From Arthrobacter sp. UM1 (GTDB taxonomy: Bacteria > Actinomycetota > Actinomycetes > Actinomycetales > Micrococcaceae): a stretch of 64,000 nt of DNA. The stretch is taken from NCBI RefSeq assembly GCF_020483305.1, contig NZ_JACWAB010000001.1, positions 558,001 to 622,000 of the forward strand, written 5' to 3'. Below are positions 20,352 through 29,034 of this stretch, piece after piece. The notes beneath the pieces were generated by a model. It was not told the DNA's origin. It did no database searches and worked only from the letters and a program-made list of their open reading frames with translations. Positions within the stretch are counted from its first letter, which is position 1, and every line of letters starts with the position of its first letter. The position numbers and the translations under genes are program-made.

Positions 20352-22148
20352 ATGTCAGAATTTGTCAATCTTCCGGCCCTCGGCGAGTCGGTGACTGAAG
20401 GAACCGTGACCCGCTGGCTGAAGTCCGTCGGCGACACGGTCGAGGTGGACGAGCCCATCGTCGAGGTCTCCACGGACAAGGTGGACACCGAAGTCCCCTC
20501 CCCCATCGCAGGCACCATCGAGGAGATCCTCGTGGACGAGGACGAGACCGTCGAGGTCGGCGCCGCCCTCGTCAAGATCGGTGACGGCTCGGGGTCCTCC
20601 GACGACTCCGGCGACTCCTCCGCGAGCGAGGAGAAGGCCGAGGAGCCGGCTGAGGAGCCGAAGCAGGAGTCCTCGAAGGAAGAGGCCCCCGCTGAGGAGC
20701 CGAAGCAGGAGGAGGCACCGGCCGAGTCCTCCTCGAAGCCGGCGTCCTCCGGCGGCTCCGGCACCGAGGTGACCCTCCCGGCGCTCGGCGAGTCCGTCAC
20801 CGAGGGCACGGTCACCCGCTGGCTGAAGTCCGTCGGCGACTCCGTCGAGGTGGACGAGCCCCTGCTCGAGGTCTCCACGGACAAGGTCGACACTGAAGTC
20901 CCCTCCCCCGTGGCCGGCACCCTCCTCGAGGTCCGCGTCGACGAGGACGAGACGGTCGAGGTCGGCGCAGTCCTCGCCGTCGTCGGCGATTCCGACGGCG
21001 GCTCCGAGGCCTCCTCCGCTCAGGACGAAGCGCCCAAGGAAGAGCCGAAGCAGGAGGCTCCCAAGGAGGAGCCGAAGAAGGCTGAAGAGCCGAAGAAGGC
21101 GGAGTCCAAGGACGAGGACGCCCAGCAGGCCCAGCCGACGGCCGAGCCGAAGCAGGAGGCTCCGAAGGAGCAGCCGAAGCAGGACTCCTCTGAGGGCGGC
21201 CAGGGCGGCTACGTGACGCCGATCGTCCGCAAGCTCGCCAACCAGAAGGGCGTGGACCTCTCCTCGGTCAAGGGCACCGGCGTCGGCGGCCGCATCCGCA
21301 AGGAGGACGTGGAAGAGGCCGCCAAGGCCGCCGCTGCCTCCCAGCAGTCGGCCCCGCAGTCCTCGGGCGTCTCCGGCTCCTCGCAGGTCTCCCGCCAGGC
21401 CCCGGAGGTCAAGGAGGACACGACGCTGCGCGGCACCACCCAGAAGGCCCCGCGCATCCGCCAGGTCATCGCCCGCCGCATGCGCGAGTCGCTCGACGTC
21501 TCGACCCAGCTGACGCAGGTCCAGGAAGTCGACATGACGCGCATCGCGAAGCTCCGCGGCGCTGCCAAGAACAAGTTCCAGCAGGAGAACGGCACCAAGC
21601 TGACCTTCCTGCCGTTCATCGCCAAGGCCGTGGCCGAGGCGCTCAAGCAGCACCCGAAGCTCAACGCGGAGTACAACGAGGACTCCCAGGAGATCACGTA
21701 CCACAACGCCGAGCACCTGGCGATCGCCGTGGACACGGACAAGGGCCTCCTGGTCCCCGTGGTCCAGGACGCGGGCCAGCTGAACCTGGCCGGCCTCTCC
21801 GCGAAGATCGCCGACGTCGCCGCCCGCACCCGCTCGGGCAAGATCGGCCCGGACGAGCTCTCCGGCGGCACGTTCTCGATCACGAACATCGGCTCGGTGG
21901 GCGCGCTGTTCGACACGCCGATCATCAACCAGCCGCAGGTCGCCATCCTCGGCACCGGCGCGATCGTCAAGCGTCCCGTGGTCATCCAGAACGAGGACGG
22001 CGACGACGTGATCGCCATCCGCCACATGATGTACCTCTCGCTGACGTACGACCACCGCCTGGTGGACGGCGCCGACGCCGGTCGCTTCCTGCAGACCCTG
22101 AAGGCCCGTCTTGAGGGCGGCGCCTTCGAGGGCGAGCTCGGACTCTGA
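20352..22148 (+). CDS. sucB: 2-oxoglutarate dehydrogenase E2 (dihydrolipoyl succinyltransferase), two lipoyl domains
   Basis: A 598-residue E2 core protein. Two near-identical lipoyl domains (residues about 2-78 and 138-213) carry the lipoylated lysines Lys43 and Lys178 in STDKVDTEV. They are joined by linkers rich in Glu, Pro, Lys and Ser. A peripheral subunit-binding domain follows (VTPIVRKLANQKGVDLS), then the acyltransferase domain ending in DHRLVDGADAGRF with the catalytic His and Asp. ATG at 20352 has AGGAG eight bases upstream; a GTG at 20343 overlaps that site. In Actinobacteria this E2 may serve both pyruvate and 2-oxoglutarate complexes, so substrate choice is not settled. Confidence 0.93.
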   Translation: MSEFVNLPALGESVTEGTVTRWLKSVGDTVEVDEPIVEVSTDKVDTEVPSPIAGTIEEILVDEDETVEVGAALVKIGDGSGSSDDSGDSSASEEKAEEPAEEPKQESSKEEAPAEEPKQEEAPAESSSKPASSGGSGTEVTLPALGESVTEGTVTRWLKSVGDSVEVDEPLLEVSTDKVDTEVPSPVAGTLLEVRVDEDETVEVGAVLAVVGDSDGGSEASSAQDEAPKEEPKQEAPKEEPKKAEEPKKAESKDEDAQQAQPTAEPKQEAPKEQPKQDSSEGGQGGYVTPIVRKLANQKGVDLSSVKGTGVGGRIRKEDVEEAAKAAAASQQSAPQSSGVSGSSQVSRQAPEVKEDTTLRGTTQKAPRIRQVIARRMRESLDVSTQLTQVQEVDMTRIAKLRGAAKNKFQQENGTKLTFLPFIAKAVAEALKQHPKLNAEYNEDSQEITYHNAEHLAIAVDTDKGLLVPVVQDAGQLNLAGLSAKIADVAARTRSGKIGPDELSGGTFSITNIGSVGALFDTPIINQPQVAILGTGAIVKRPVVIQNEDGDDVIAIRHMMYLSLTYDHRLVDGADAGRFLQTLKARLEGGAFEGELGL

Positions 22149-22162
22149 TCCGCCGCTGAGAA

Positions 22163-22206
22163 GGCAGGGCGCGAACCGCACACGCGGTTCGCGCCCTGCC
22201 GCTTTT
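22163..22206 (+). terminator. Terminator after sucB
   Basis: 16-base-pair GC-rich stem (22163-22178 with 22185-22200), 6-base loop, then GCTTTT: a canonical intrinsic terminator. Confidence 0.85.
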
Positions 22207-22378
22207 CCGGCGGCCCCGGCAGCGCCGTGACGACGGCGGGCGCCGTGCCGGCAGCCGCGCCGCGCCCGCCCCTTCGGGACCTCCTCGGACCCGGGGATCA
22301 CGGCGGAGCAGTTCCGGTCCGTCGCCGACGAAGCGGGGAACCGCTGCCCCGTCTCCGGGGCTCGCTCTGGCGTGACGG

Positions 22379-24061
22379 TCACACTCCGGGGCTCGCTGGA
22401 GAGCTCCGAGCGCGAGGGCTGACAACCGGACCACGCGCTGCGGCACCCGGACGGCTCCTCCCGTGCTCGAGATCCCACCCCGCCGCACGCGGACGCTCCG
22501 CAGGGACCTGCGCCTCCCCTGGTGCGCCCTGCGGTGCGTAGCCGACGAGCAGCCACTCGGAGGAGGTCCGTGTGACCGTCACGCGGGCCTCCTCCGTGCG
22601 TGCCGGCCTGAGCGCGCCTCGAAAGCGATATGCCGTGTTCTCGGTTCGGACCACGAGCTCCCAGGACTCGGTCCGAATCGCATCATCTGCCGCACGGCCG
22701 TCACCTGCATCGTTCCCGGCACCCTCCTCCGACCCGCGGGCCTCCCCCATCGCCGTGACCTTGGACGAAAGGCCCTCGAACGCCTCGCCGGGCCTCAGCG
22801 ACGCAGCCAGCCTCTCATCCTGTCGACGGGCTGGGCTGCCCGCTGCGCTCACCGCGAGCAGGCCCTGCGCGTCCCCTGCCGCGAGGGCTTCAGACCTGGC
22901 CTTGACCAGACGCACCGCGGCCTCGCGGGCAGAGGCCGCCAGCACATGACCGGACTCGCCTCCCGATGCGGCAGGGGAAACCGGCGAGCCAGAGTCGTCC
23001 GGAGCAGGATGAGTCGAGGTCCGGCGGGGCCCTTCCCCTTGCTCCTTGGCAGGGGCGCTTCTCCCCGCAGACGGGAGCCCTTCTGCCGCAGCGTTGCGAA
23101 TGGTGTCCGCCTGGGCGTGCTCCGCGCCCGCAGCGGCGCTGACAAGCCTGACCGGGTTCCCGGCGAGCCCGGAGCAGGAGGCAAGGAGCACAGCGGCCGC
23201 GACTCGACGCCGTGACCACGCGCCGCCGACTGCGCCTCCTGCAGACGCAGGCTCGCCCGTGGCCGGGTCTTCCGTGCGCACGATCCCGCCGCCTTCGGGG
23301 AGGGTGCGTTCCCGGAGCGTCGGCGCGCGTCCCGGGCCAAGCCGTCTGAGGACCCGCAGCCACGTCCGAACCCGTAGGGCGCGGGCCTGTTCGCGCCGTC
23401 TGCCCCGAAACCGAACGGGCGGCTTCAGCCCGCCCCGGTCGGCCGCAGCGGACGCCTCCTCCGCTCCCAGTGCTGTCTCCACCAGTCTCCCGAGTTCCGG
23501 CGGCATGCCCGTGAGAAGAGACACAGGAGGCCGCTCTTTCGCAGGCGGCGGGGACGCTCCCGTGGCGCAGAACCACACGGCAGCGGCCATCGCCCTGACA
23601 TCCTCCGCGAGGTCCGCCTTCCGGCTGGTTCTCCGCGCCTTGCCGAAGTCCGCCAGGACCACCTCCCCGTCACTCGTGAGGAGGACGTTGCCCGGGTGGA
23701 TGTCCCCGTGGACCAGCCCCTCGCCTGCAAGCCGTGCCACCGCAGCGGCGAGTCCCCGCGCCACATGCAGAACACATTCGGGGCTGAGCCCCCTTCCGGC
23801 GCTCAGCGCCTCCAGCGTGCCGCCCTCGGCAGCTCGCGTGAACAGTCCCGCCACGTCGCTGCGCGGCACGACCTCCACGACTCCCGGTCCAGCGGCGGAC
23901 CTGGTCAGCGACGCTTCCTCGCGGCTCGCCGAGGGCTTGTAGGCCAGCAGAGCGCCGTCGTCCTCAGAGCGCACCAGCCAGACAGTGCCTCCGCGGCCGC
24001 GGCCGAGGGGCCGGAGGACCGCGAGCGGCGGGGGCAGTCGAGGAGCGGAGTCAGCTGTCAT
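22379..24061 (-). CDS. Atypical serine/threonine protein kinase-like protein
   Basis: A 560-residue protein. The kinase-like N-terminal half has a glycine loop (GRGRGGTVW), Lys42, HGDIHPGN (Asp120, Asn125) and DFG at 138-140. The activation segment with its APE motif is missing: only about 13 residues separate DFG from the DVRAMAAAVWFCATG helix. A short hydrophobic stretch at about 287-303 could cross the membrane or anchor it, leaving an Ala/Glu/Ser-rich C-terminal half outside. ATG at 24061 has GGTGG just upstream; a GTG at 24067 is an alternative. It lies between the sucB terminator and divergent lipB, with no obvious partner. Confidence 0.72.
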   Translation of the reverse strand: MTADSAPRLPPPLAVLRPLGRGRGGTVWLVRSEDDGALLAYKPSASREEASLTRSAAGPGVVEVVPRSDVAGLFTRAAEGGTLEALSAGRGLSPECVLHVARGLAAAVARLAGEGLVHGDIHPGNVLLTSDGEVVLADFGKARRTSRKADLAEDVRAMAAAVWFCATGASPPPAKERPPVSLLTGMPPELGRLVETALGAEEASAAADRGGLKPPVRFRGRRREQARALRVRTWLRVLRRLGPGRAPTLRERTLPEGGGIVRTEDPATGEPASAGGAVGGAWSRRRVAAAVLLASCSGLAGNPVRLVSAAAGAEHAQADTIRNAAAEGLPSAGRSAPAKEQGEGPRRTSTHPAPDDSGSPVSPAASGGESGHVLAASAREAAVRLVKARSEALAAGDAQGLLAVSAAGSPARRQDERLAASLRPGEAFEGLSSKVTAMGEARGSEEGAGNDAGDGRAADDAIRTESWELVVRTENTAYRFRGALRPARTEEARVTVTRTSSEWLLVGYAPQGAPGEAQVPAERPRAAGWDLEHGRSRPGAAARGPVVSPRARSSPASPGV

Positions 24062-24102
24062 GTCCACCAGTTGTAGCCGAGCGGGCTCCGCCGCGCCGGC
24101 GG

Positions 24103-24111
24103 TTGTCCACA
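24103..24111 (+). promoter_or_regulatory. DnaA-box match upstream of lipB
   Basis: TTGTCCACA, a perfect actinobacterial DnaA-box sequence in the 141-base divergent region between the kinase-like gene and lipB. Confidence 0.38.
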
Positions 24112-24189
24112 GGCAGCACCCCTTTCACCCGGCATTCAGCGCAGAGATGATCTCCCCTGCAGAGATTCGGCTGGCCGGTCTCACGGGGA

Positions 24190-24195
24190 TAAGCT
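24190..24195 (+). promoter_or_regulatory. Candidate -10 element, leaderless lipB
   Basis: TAAGCT is followed by seven bases and then the lipB ATG. No ribosome-binding site is seen in between. Confidence 0.42.
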
Positions 24196-24202
24196 GGACT
24201 CC

Positions 24203-24916
24203 ATGGCTTTGGCAATGAGGACAGTGGGCTTGGCCCCTGATTTCGTGGACTATCAGGCCGCGTGGGACCTGCAGAAGGAGACCCACGCTGAGGTCCTGTC
24301 GGGCCGCACTCCGAGCACGGTCCTCATGCTGGAGCACGCCCCCACCTACACCGCTGGACGGCGGACGGAAGAGGCGGAGCGCCCCACGTCCGGCGCCACG
24401 CCCGTGGTGGACGTGGACCGCGGCGGGAAGCTCACGTGGCACGGCCCGGGCCAGCTCGTGGTGTATCCCATCGTGAAGCTCCCGGATCCCTCCAAGGTCC
24501 GCCAGTACGTCTGGGACATCGAGCAGATCATCATCGACCTCCTCGCCCGCCACGGAGTCGCGGGCCAGCGCATCGACGGCTGGGAGGGGGTGTGGGTCCC
24601 GGCAGACGAGCGCGGTCCGGCCCGCAAGATCGCGGCCATCGGCATGCGCGTCAAGGAAGGCGTGACCATGCACGGCTTCGCGCTCAACGCAGACAACAGC
24701 CTCGATCCGTACAGCATCATCATCCCGTGCGGGATCACGACGGCGGGGGTCACGAGCATCAAGGCCGAGACGGGCCGCGATGTCTCCCCCGCTGAACTGG
24801 CCCGCGAGGTCGCCGAGCTCTTCCAGGAGCGGGCGGCTCTCTTTGACGCAGACTCACAGGCACCTGGGACACTGGAGACGTCCGCCCAGGGCTCGTCGAA
24901 AGGAATCACCCCATGA
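24203..24916 (+). CDS. lipB: Octanoyl-[acyl carrier protein]:protein N-octanoyltransferase
   Basis: A 237-residue enzyme that moves the octanoyl group from acyl carrier protein to the lipoyl-domain lysine of E2 proteins and GcvH, the first step of lipoate assembly. Family blocks [31 protein letters not shown], the catalytic lysine in RKIAAIG and the catalytic cysteine in IIPCGI are present. ATG at 24203 is used; an in-frame ATG at 24215 is possible. It lacks a ribosome-binding site and appears leaderless. Its stop overlaps the lipA start (ATGA). Confidence 0.96.
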   Translation: MALAMRTVGLAPDFVDYQAAWDLQKETHAEVLSGRTPSTVLMLEHAPTYTAGRRTEEAERPTSGATPVVDVDRGGKLTWHGPGQLVVYPIVKLPDPSKVRQYVWDIEQIIIDLLARHGVAGQRIDGWEGVWVPADERGPARKIAAIGMRVKEGVTMHGFALNADNSLDPYSIIIPCGITTAGVTSIKAETGRDVSPAELAREVAELFQERAALFDADSQAPGTLETSAQGSSKGITP

Positions 24917-25944
24917 CCCTCGCGCCTGAAGGCCGCAAGCTTCTTCGCATCGAGCAGCGGAACAAGGCCGTGCCGGTCGAGCGCAAGCCCGACTGGATCA
25001 AGGCCAAGGTCAACGTGGGCCCCGAGTACGTGGACCTCAAGAGCCTGGTCAAGAAGGAGGGGCTGCACACGGTCTGCGAGGAGGCCGGCTGCCCCAACAT
25101 CTTCGAATGCTGGGAGGACCGCGAGGCCACCTTCCTCATCGGCGGCTCGGAGTGCACCCGCCGCTGCGACTTCTGCCAGATCCACACCGGCAAGCCCAGC
25201 CCCCTCGACCGGTTCGAGCCCACCAAGGTCGCCCGGAGCGTCCAGCAGATGGAGCTCCGCTACGCCACGGTCACGGGTGTGGCGCGCGACGATCTCGAGG
25301 ACGAGGGCACCTGGCTCTACGCCGAGACGGTCCGCAAGATCCACGAGCTGAACCCGGGCACGGGCGTGGAGCTGCTCATCCCGGACTTCTCCGGCAAGAA
25401 GGAGTACATCGACGAGATCTGCGCGTCGAAGCCGGAGGTGTTCGCCCACAACGTCGAGACCGTGCCGCGCATCTTCAAGCGCATCCGCCCGGCCTTCCGC
25501 TACGAGCGCTCCATGGACGTCATCAGCCAGGGCCGGGACCACGGCATGGTGACCAAGTCGAACCTCATCCTCGGCATGGGAGAGACGCGCGAGGAGATCA
25601 CGCAGGCCCTCCAGGACCTGCATGACGCCGGCTGCGATCTCATCACCATCACCCAGTACCTGCGCCCCTCCGAGCTCCACCTGCCCGTGGACCGGTGGGT
25701 CAAGCCGCAGGAGTTCGTGGAGATCTCCCAGGAGGCGGAGGAGATCGGCTTCCTCGGCGTCATGTCCGGGCCGCTCGTCCGCTCCTCCTACCGTGCCGGC
25801 CGCCTCTGGGCCACGGCCATGCGCAAGAAGGGCCGCGAGCTCCCTCCGGAGCTGGCGCACATCGAGGACTCGGGCTCCACGCACCAGGAGGCGAGCAGCG
25901 TCCTAGCCCGCCACCAGGCGAAGCTTCAGGAAACCGCACAGTAA
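24913..25944 (+). CDS. lipA: Lipoyl synthase (radical SAM)
   Basis: A 343-residue enzyme that inserts two sulfurs into protein-bound octanoate. The auxiliary cluster cysteines are in [12 protein letters not shown] and the radical SAM cluster motif is CTRRCDFC. The C-terminal SSYRAG motif ([10 protein letters not shown]) is present. It overlaps lipB by four bases, so the two are coupled, and DUF4191 follows after 12 bases. Confidence 0.97.
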   Translation: MTLAPEGRKLLRIEQRNKAVPVERKPDWIKAKVNVGPEYVDLKSLVKKEGLHTVCEEAGCPNIFECWEDREATFLIGGSECTRRCDFCQIHTGKPSPLDRFEPTKVARSVQQMELRYATVTGVARDDLEDEGTWLYAETVRKIHELNPGTGVELLIPDFSGKKEYIDEICASKPEVFAHNVETVPRIFKRIRPAFRYERSMDVISQGRDHGMVTKSNLILGMGETREEITQALQDLHDAGCDLITITQYLRPSELHLPVDRWVKPQEFVEISQEAEEIGFLGVMSGPLVRSSYRAGRLWATAMRKKGRELPPELAHIEDSGSTHQEASSVLARHQAKLQETAQ

Positions 25945-25956
25945 ACTGGGAGCATC

Positions 25957-26805
25957 ATGGCCAAGAAAACCTCCCCGTCCGGCTCCCACACGGCGTCCTC
26001 GCGAGCGCAGGCCGCCTCGCCTGAGACCACGCAGGGCAAGAAGACGCGAAGCCGGGACACGCTGAACAAGGACTCGCAGAACAAGGTCGCGCAGACCAGG
26101 GACAAGAAGTCCAGGGACAAGCAGAACAGGTCCGGCCAGCCAGGTCGTCTGGCGCAGATGCGCCAGGCGTTCGACCTGACGCGCCGGAACGACTCCAAGC
26201 TCGTTCCGTACATGCTCATCGCGTTCCTCGGCGCGGTGCTCGTGTTCCTCGCGCTCGGCCTGCTGCTGCACAACTGGATCACGTTCCTCATCCTGGGCAT
26301 CCTCGTAGGCGTCCTCGCCGCGATGCTCATCCTCTCCATGAGGGCGCAGAACGCCGCCCTCTCGCAGCTCGAGGGACAGCCGGGCGGCTCCCGTGCGGCC
26401 ATGTCCCTGCTGCGCCGCGGCTGGAGCATGCCCGAGGAGCCGGTGGCGATGAACCCGAAGTCCAAGGACCTCGTGTTCCGCGCCGTCGGCCGCCCCGGCG
26501 TCGTCCTCGTGACGGAGGGCCCGAACAGCCGTGTGAAGCAGCTGGTCAACGCCGAGAAGCTCAAGATGCGCCGCATCCTGCCGGACGTCCCCGTCCACGT
26601 CATCAACTCGGGGACGCAGGAGGGCCAGGTCCGCCTCCAGGACATCGTCAAGACCATGCGGAAGCTCCCGCCGTCGATCACGAAGGACGAGGTCTACGTC
26701 GTCGACCGCCGCCTCGCCTCGATGGGCCAGAACAGCGCCCCGATCCCCAAGGGGATCGACCCGACCAAGGTCCGCGCCAACCGCAAGGGCATGCGCGGCC
26801 GCTGA
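25957..26805 (+). CDS. DUF4191 membrane protein
   Basis: A 282-residue protein of the actinobacterial DUF4191 family. A basic, Ser/Lys-rich N-terminal tail of about 65 residues precedes two adjacent membrane segments (about 88-108 and 111-132), followed by a soluble domain with GRPGVVLVTEG and a very basic end (KVRANRKGMRGR). The function is unknown. It is consistently found next to lipA in Actinobacteria and probably shares its transcript here. Confidence 0.88.
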   Translation: MAKKTSPSGSHTASSRAQAASPETTQGKKTRSRDTLNKDSQNKVAQTRDKKSRDKQNRSGQPGRLAQMRQAFDLTRRNDSKLVPYMLIAFLGAVLVFLALGLLLHNWITFLILGILVGVLAAMLILSMRAQNAALSQLEGQPGGSRAAMSLLRRGWSMPEEPVAMNPKSKDLVFRAVGRPGVVLVTEGPNSRVKQLVNAEKLKMRRILPDVPVHVINSGTQEGQVRLQDIVKTMRKLPPSITKDEVYVVDRRLASMGQNSAPIPKGIDPTKVRANRKGMRGR

Positions 26806-26830
26806 TCGCCGACCCACCTCTTGTGACAGA

Positions 26831-26869
26831 GAAGGGCCGGGCTCCCCTCCGCGGGGAGCCCGGCCCTTC
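26831..26869. terminator. Bidirectional terminator between DUF4191 and RDD genes
   Basis: 17-base-pair perfect stem (26831-26847 with 26853-26869) with a 5-base loop, between convergent genes. Confidence 0.85.
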
Positions 26870-26883
26870 CCTGTGTCCGCTCT

Positions 26884-27339
26884 TCAGCGGCGGACGACGA
26901 CGGTGCCCGCGGCCTGGTCGTTGAGCCCGCGGAGATCCGTGTTCATGACGAGGGCGGGGATGAAGAGAGCCAGCATGGTGCTGCGCACGAGGGAGCGGAC
27001 AAGGAACGGAGCCCGGGCGAGCGCCGTCGGCGCCCCCTCGAGCGGCTCGACGCGCACGCCGACGATCCTGTGTCCGAGGCTCGTGCCGAGGAGACCGACG
27101 AGGAGCGTCTGCTCGGCCCAGAACACGAGCAGAGTCGCGATCTGGTTCCCGTGGAAGAAGAGCGCCGAGATGGCGAGGCAGGCGACCCAGTCGATGATGA
27201 GGCCCGCGGCCCTGCGGCCGAACGAGGCCACCGAGCCCCTCCCCTCCTTGGGGAATCCGAGCCGCTTGCCCGGCCAGCTGTCCTCGGGCATGCGGGGCCC
27301 CTCAAGCCAGCTGCCCACATCGGATCGGTCAAAGCTCAC
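26884..27339 (-). CDS. RDD family membrane protein
   Basis: A 151-residue membrane protein with the RDD signature early (FGRRAAGLIIDWVACLAISALFF, with Arg and Asp) and three hydrophobic segments. The function is unknown; some relatives act as ion antiporters. GTG at 27339 is preceded by GGAGGAGC at good spacing; longer upstream frames run into the glnA control region. Divergent from glnA1. Confidence 0.85.
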   Translation of the reverse strand: MSFDRSDVGSWLEGPRMPEDSWPGKRLGFPKEGRGSVASFGRRAAGLIIDWVACLAISALFFHGNQIATLLVFWAEQTLLVGLLGTSLGHRIVGVRVEPLEGAPTALARAPFLVRSLVRSTMLALFIPALVMNTDLRGLNDQAAGTVVVRR

Positions 27340-27397
27340 GGCGCTCCTCCACACTCGGCTGCGCCTTCGGCCGGACTGCCGGGGCGCGCCTTCCCAC

Positions 27398-27435
27398 GTT
27401 ACCTGCCCGAAACACGGACGACACGGCGCTTTCAC
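27398..27435 (+). promoter_or_regulatory. GlnR box upstream of glnA1
   Basis: Four half-sites in exact 11-base register: GTTAC-N6-GAAAC-N6-GACAC-N6-TTCAC. This matches the actinobacterial GlnR operator (gTnAC-N6-GaAAC, repeated). It lies just upstream of a -10-like TAGACT, a position suited to activation. Confidence 0.65.
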
Positions 27436-27446
27436 GGGTGGTTTCG

Positions 27447-27452
27447 TAGACT
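27447..27452 (+). promoter_or_regulatory. Candidate glnA1 -10 element
   Basis: TAGACT, 60 bases before the glnA1 ATG and 11 bases after the GlnR box. No good -35 is seen, as expected for an activator-dependent promoter. Confidence 0.4.
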
Positions 27453-27512
27453 GGCAGAAGTCGGGCGGGATACGTCCGCTCCACGATGTTCCTGATTGAG
27501 GAGACAGCACAC

Positions 27513-28937
27513 ATGTTCAAGTCGCCTGAGGAAGTCCTCGCCTATATCAAGGACGAGGACGTGAAGTTCGTCGACATCCGGTTCACGGACCTCCCCGGAG
27601 TCCAGCAGCACTTCAACGTGCCGGCCAAGACCGTGGACGAGGACTTCTTCGTCAACGGGCAGCTGTTCGACGGCTCGTCGATCCGCGGTTTCCAGGGCAT
27701 CGCCGAGTCTGACATGCAGCTGATCCCCGACGTGCAGACGGCGTACATCGACCCGTTCCGCGTGGAGAAGACGCTCACGATGAGCTTCTCCATCGTCAAC
27801 CCGCGCACGGGCGAGCCCTACCACCGCGATCCGCGCGGCGTCGCCGAGCGCGCCGAGCAGTACCTCGCCTCCACGGGCATCGCGGACACCGCGTTCTTCG
27901 CTCCCGAGGCCGAGTTCTTCATCTTCGACGACATCCGCTACGAGTCGAAGCCGCAGGGCGCCTTCTACTCGATCGACTCCATCGAGGCCCCCTGGAACTC
28001 CGGCACCAAGGAAGAGGGCGGCAACCTCGGCTACAAGACGCCGATGAAGGGGGGCTACTTCCCGGTGTCGCCGATCGACAAGCAGGCGGATCTGCGTGAC
28101 GCGATCTGCGTGGCGCTCGACGAGGTGGGCCTCGAGGTCGAGCGCTCCCACCACGAGGTCGGCGCCGCGGGCCAGGCGGAGATCAACTACAAGTTCGACA
28201 CGCTGGTCCACTCCGCGGACGACCTGCTCAAGTTCAAGTACATCGTCAAGGGCGTCTCGGAGGAGTTCGGCAAGTCCGCCACGTTCATGCCGAAGCCGGT
28301 CTTCGGGGACAACGGCTCGGGTATGCACTGCCACCAGTCGCTGTGGCTCGGCGGCGAGCCGCTCTTCTACGACGAGAAGGGCTACGCGGGCCTCTCCGAC
28401 ACGGCGCGCTGGTACATCGGCGGCCTGCTCAAGCACGCCTCGGCGGTCCTCGCCTTCACGAACCCGACGGTCAACTCCTACCGCCGCCTCGTCAAGGGCT
28501 TCGAGGCTCCCGTGAACATGGTGTACTCGCAGGGCAACCGCTCCGCCGGCATCCGCATCCCGATCACGGGCAGCAACCCGAAGGCGAAGCGCATCGAGTT
28601 CCGCGCCCCGGACGCCTCGAGCAACCCGTACCTCGCGTTCGCCGCCCAGCTCATGGCGGGCCTCGACGGCATCAAGAACCGCATCGAGCCGGCCGAGCCA
28701 ATCGACAAGGACCTGTACGAGCTCCCGCCGGAGGAGGCCAAGGACATCCAGAAGGCTCCGGGCTCGCTCGAGGAGGCGCTGGACGCCCTGGAGCAGGACA
28801 ACGAGTTCCTCCAGGAGGGCGGCGTCTTCACGCAGGACCTCATCGACACCTGGATCGCCTACAAGCGCGAGTACGAGATCGCGCCGCTGCAGCTGCGCCC
28901 GAACCCCTACGAGTTCGAGCTCTACTACAGCTGCTGA
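27513..28937 (+). CDS. glnA: Glutamine synthetase type I, adenylylatable
   Basis: A 474-residue class I-beta glutamine synthetase that makes glutamine from glutamate, ammonia and ATP. The FDGSSIRGF motif is near the start, and the adenylylation loop has Tyr402 in [10 protein letters not shown], the target of GlnE. ATG at 27513 ([11 protein letters not shown]) has GAGGAG upstream; an earlier ATG at 27486 falls before that site. A GlnR box and -10 element precede it, so induction under nitrogen limitation is expected. A strong hairpin follows, then glnE on the opposite strand. Confidence 0.97.
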   Translation: MFKSPEEVLAYIKDEDVKFVDIRFTDLPGVQQHFNVPAKTVDEDFFVNGQLFDGSSIRGFQGIAESDMQLIPDVQTAYIDPFRVEKTLTMSFSIVNPRTGEPYHRDPRGVAERAEQYLASTGIADTAFFAPEAEFFIFDDIRYESKPQGAFYSIDSIEAPWNSGTKEEGGNLGYKTPMKGGYFPVSPIDKQADLRDAICVALDEVGLEVERSHHEVGAAGQAEINYKFDTLVHSADDLLKFKYIVKGVSEEFGKSATFMPKPVFGDNGSGMHCHQSLWLGGEPLFYDEKGYAGLSDTARWYIGGLLKHASAVLAFTNPTVNSYRRLVKGFEAPVNMVYSQGNRSAGIRIPITGSNPKAKRIEFRAPDASSNPYLAFAAQLMAGLDGIKNRIEPAEPIDKDLYELPPEEAKDIQKAPGSLEEALDALEQDNEFLQEGGVFTQDLIDTWIAYKREYEIAPLQLRPNPYEFELYYSC

Positions 28938-28971
28938 TCCGCCGCTCCGGCCTGGCCGGACGCGCAGACGC

Positions 28972-29009
28972 CACGGGCCGCCGTCGGACTGATCCGACGG
29001 CGGCCCGTG
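28972..29009. terminator. Bidirectional terminator between glnA1 and glnE
   Basis: 17-base-pair perfect stem with a 4-base loop; flanking GACGC/GCGTC extends the pairing. It lies between convergent genes. Confidence 0.85.
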
Positions 29010-29034
29010 TGCGTCTCAGGCGCAGAATCGAGTC

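Noticed and set aside
22207-22378. Extra small gene between sucB terminator and the kinase-like gene
   Set aside because: Frames here have no ribosome-binding site, no recognisable motif, and are explained as GC-rich non-coding sequence.
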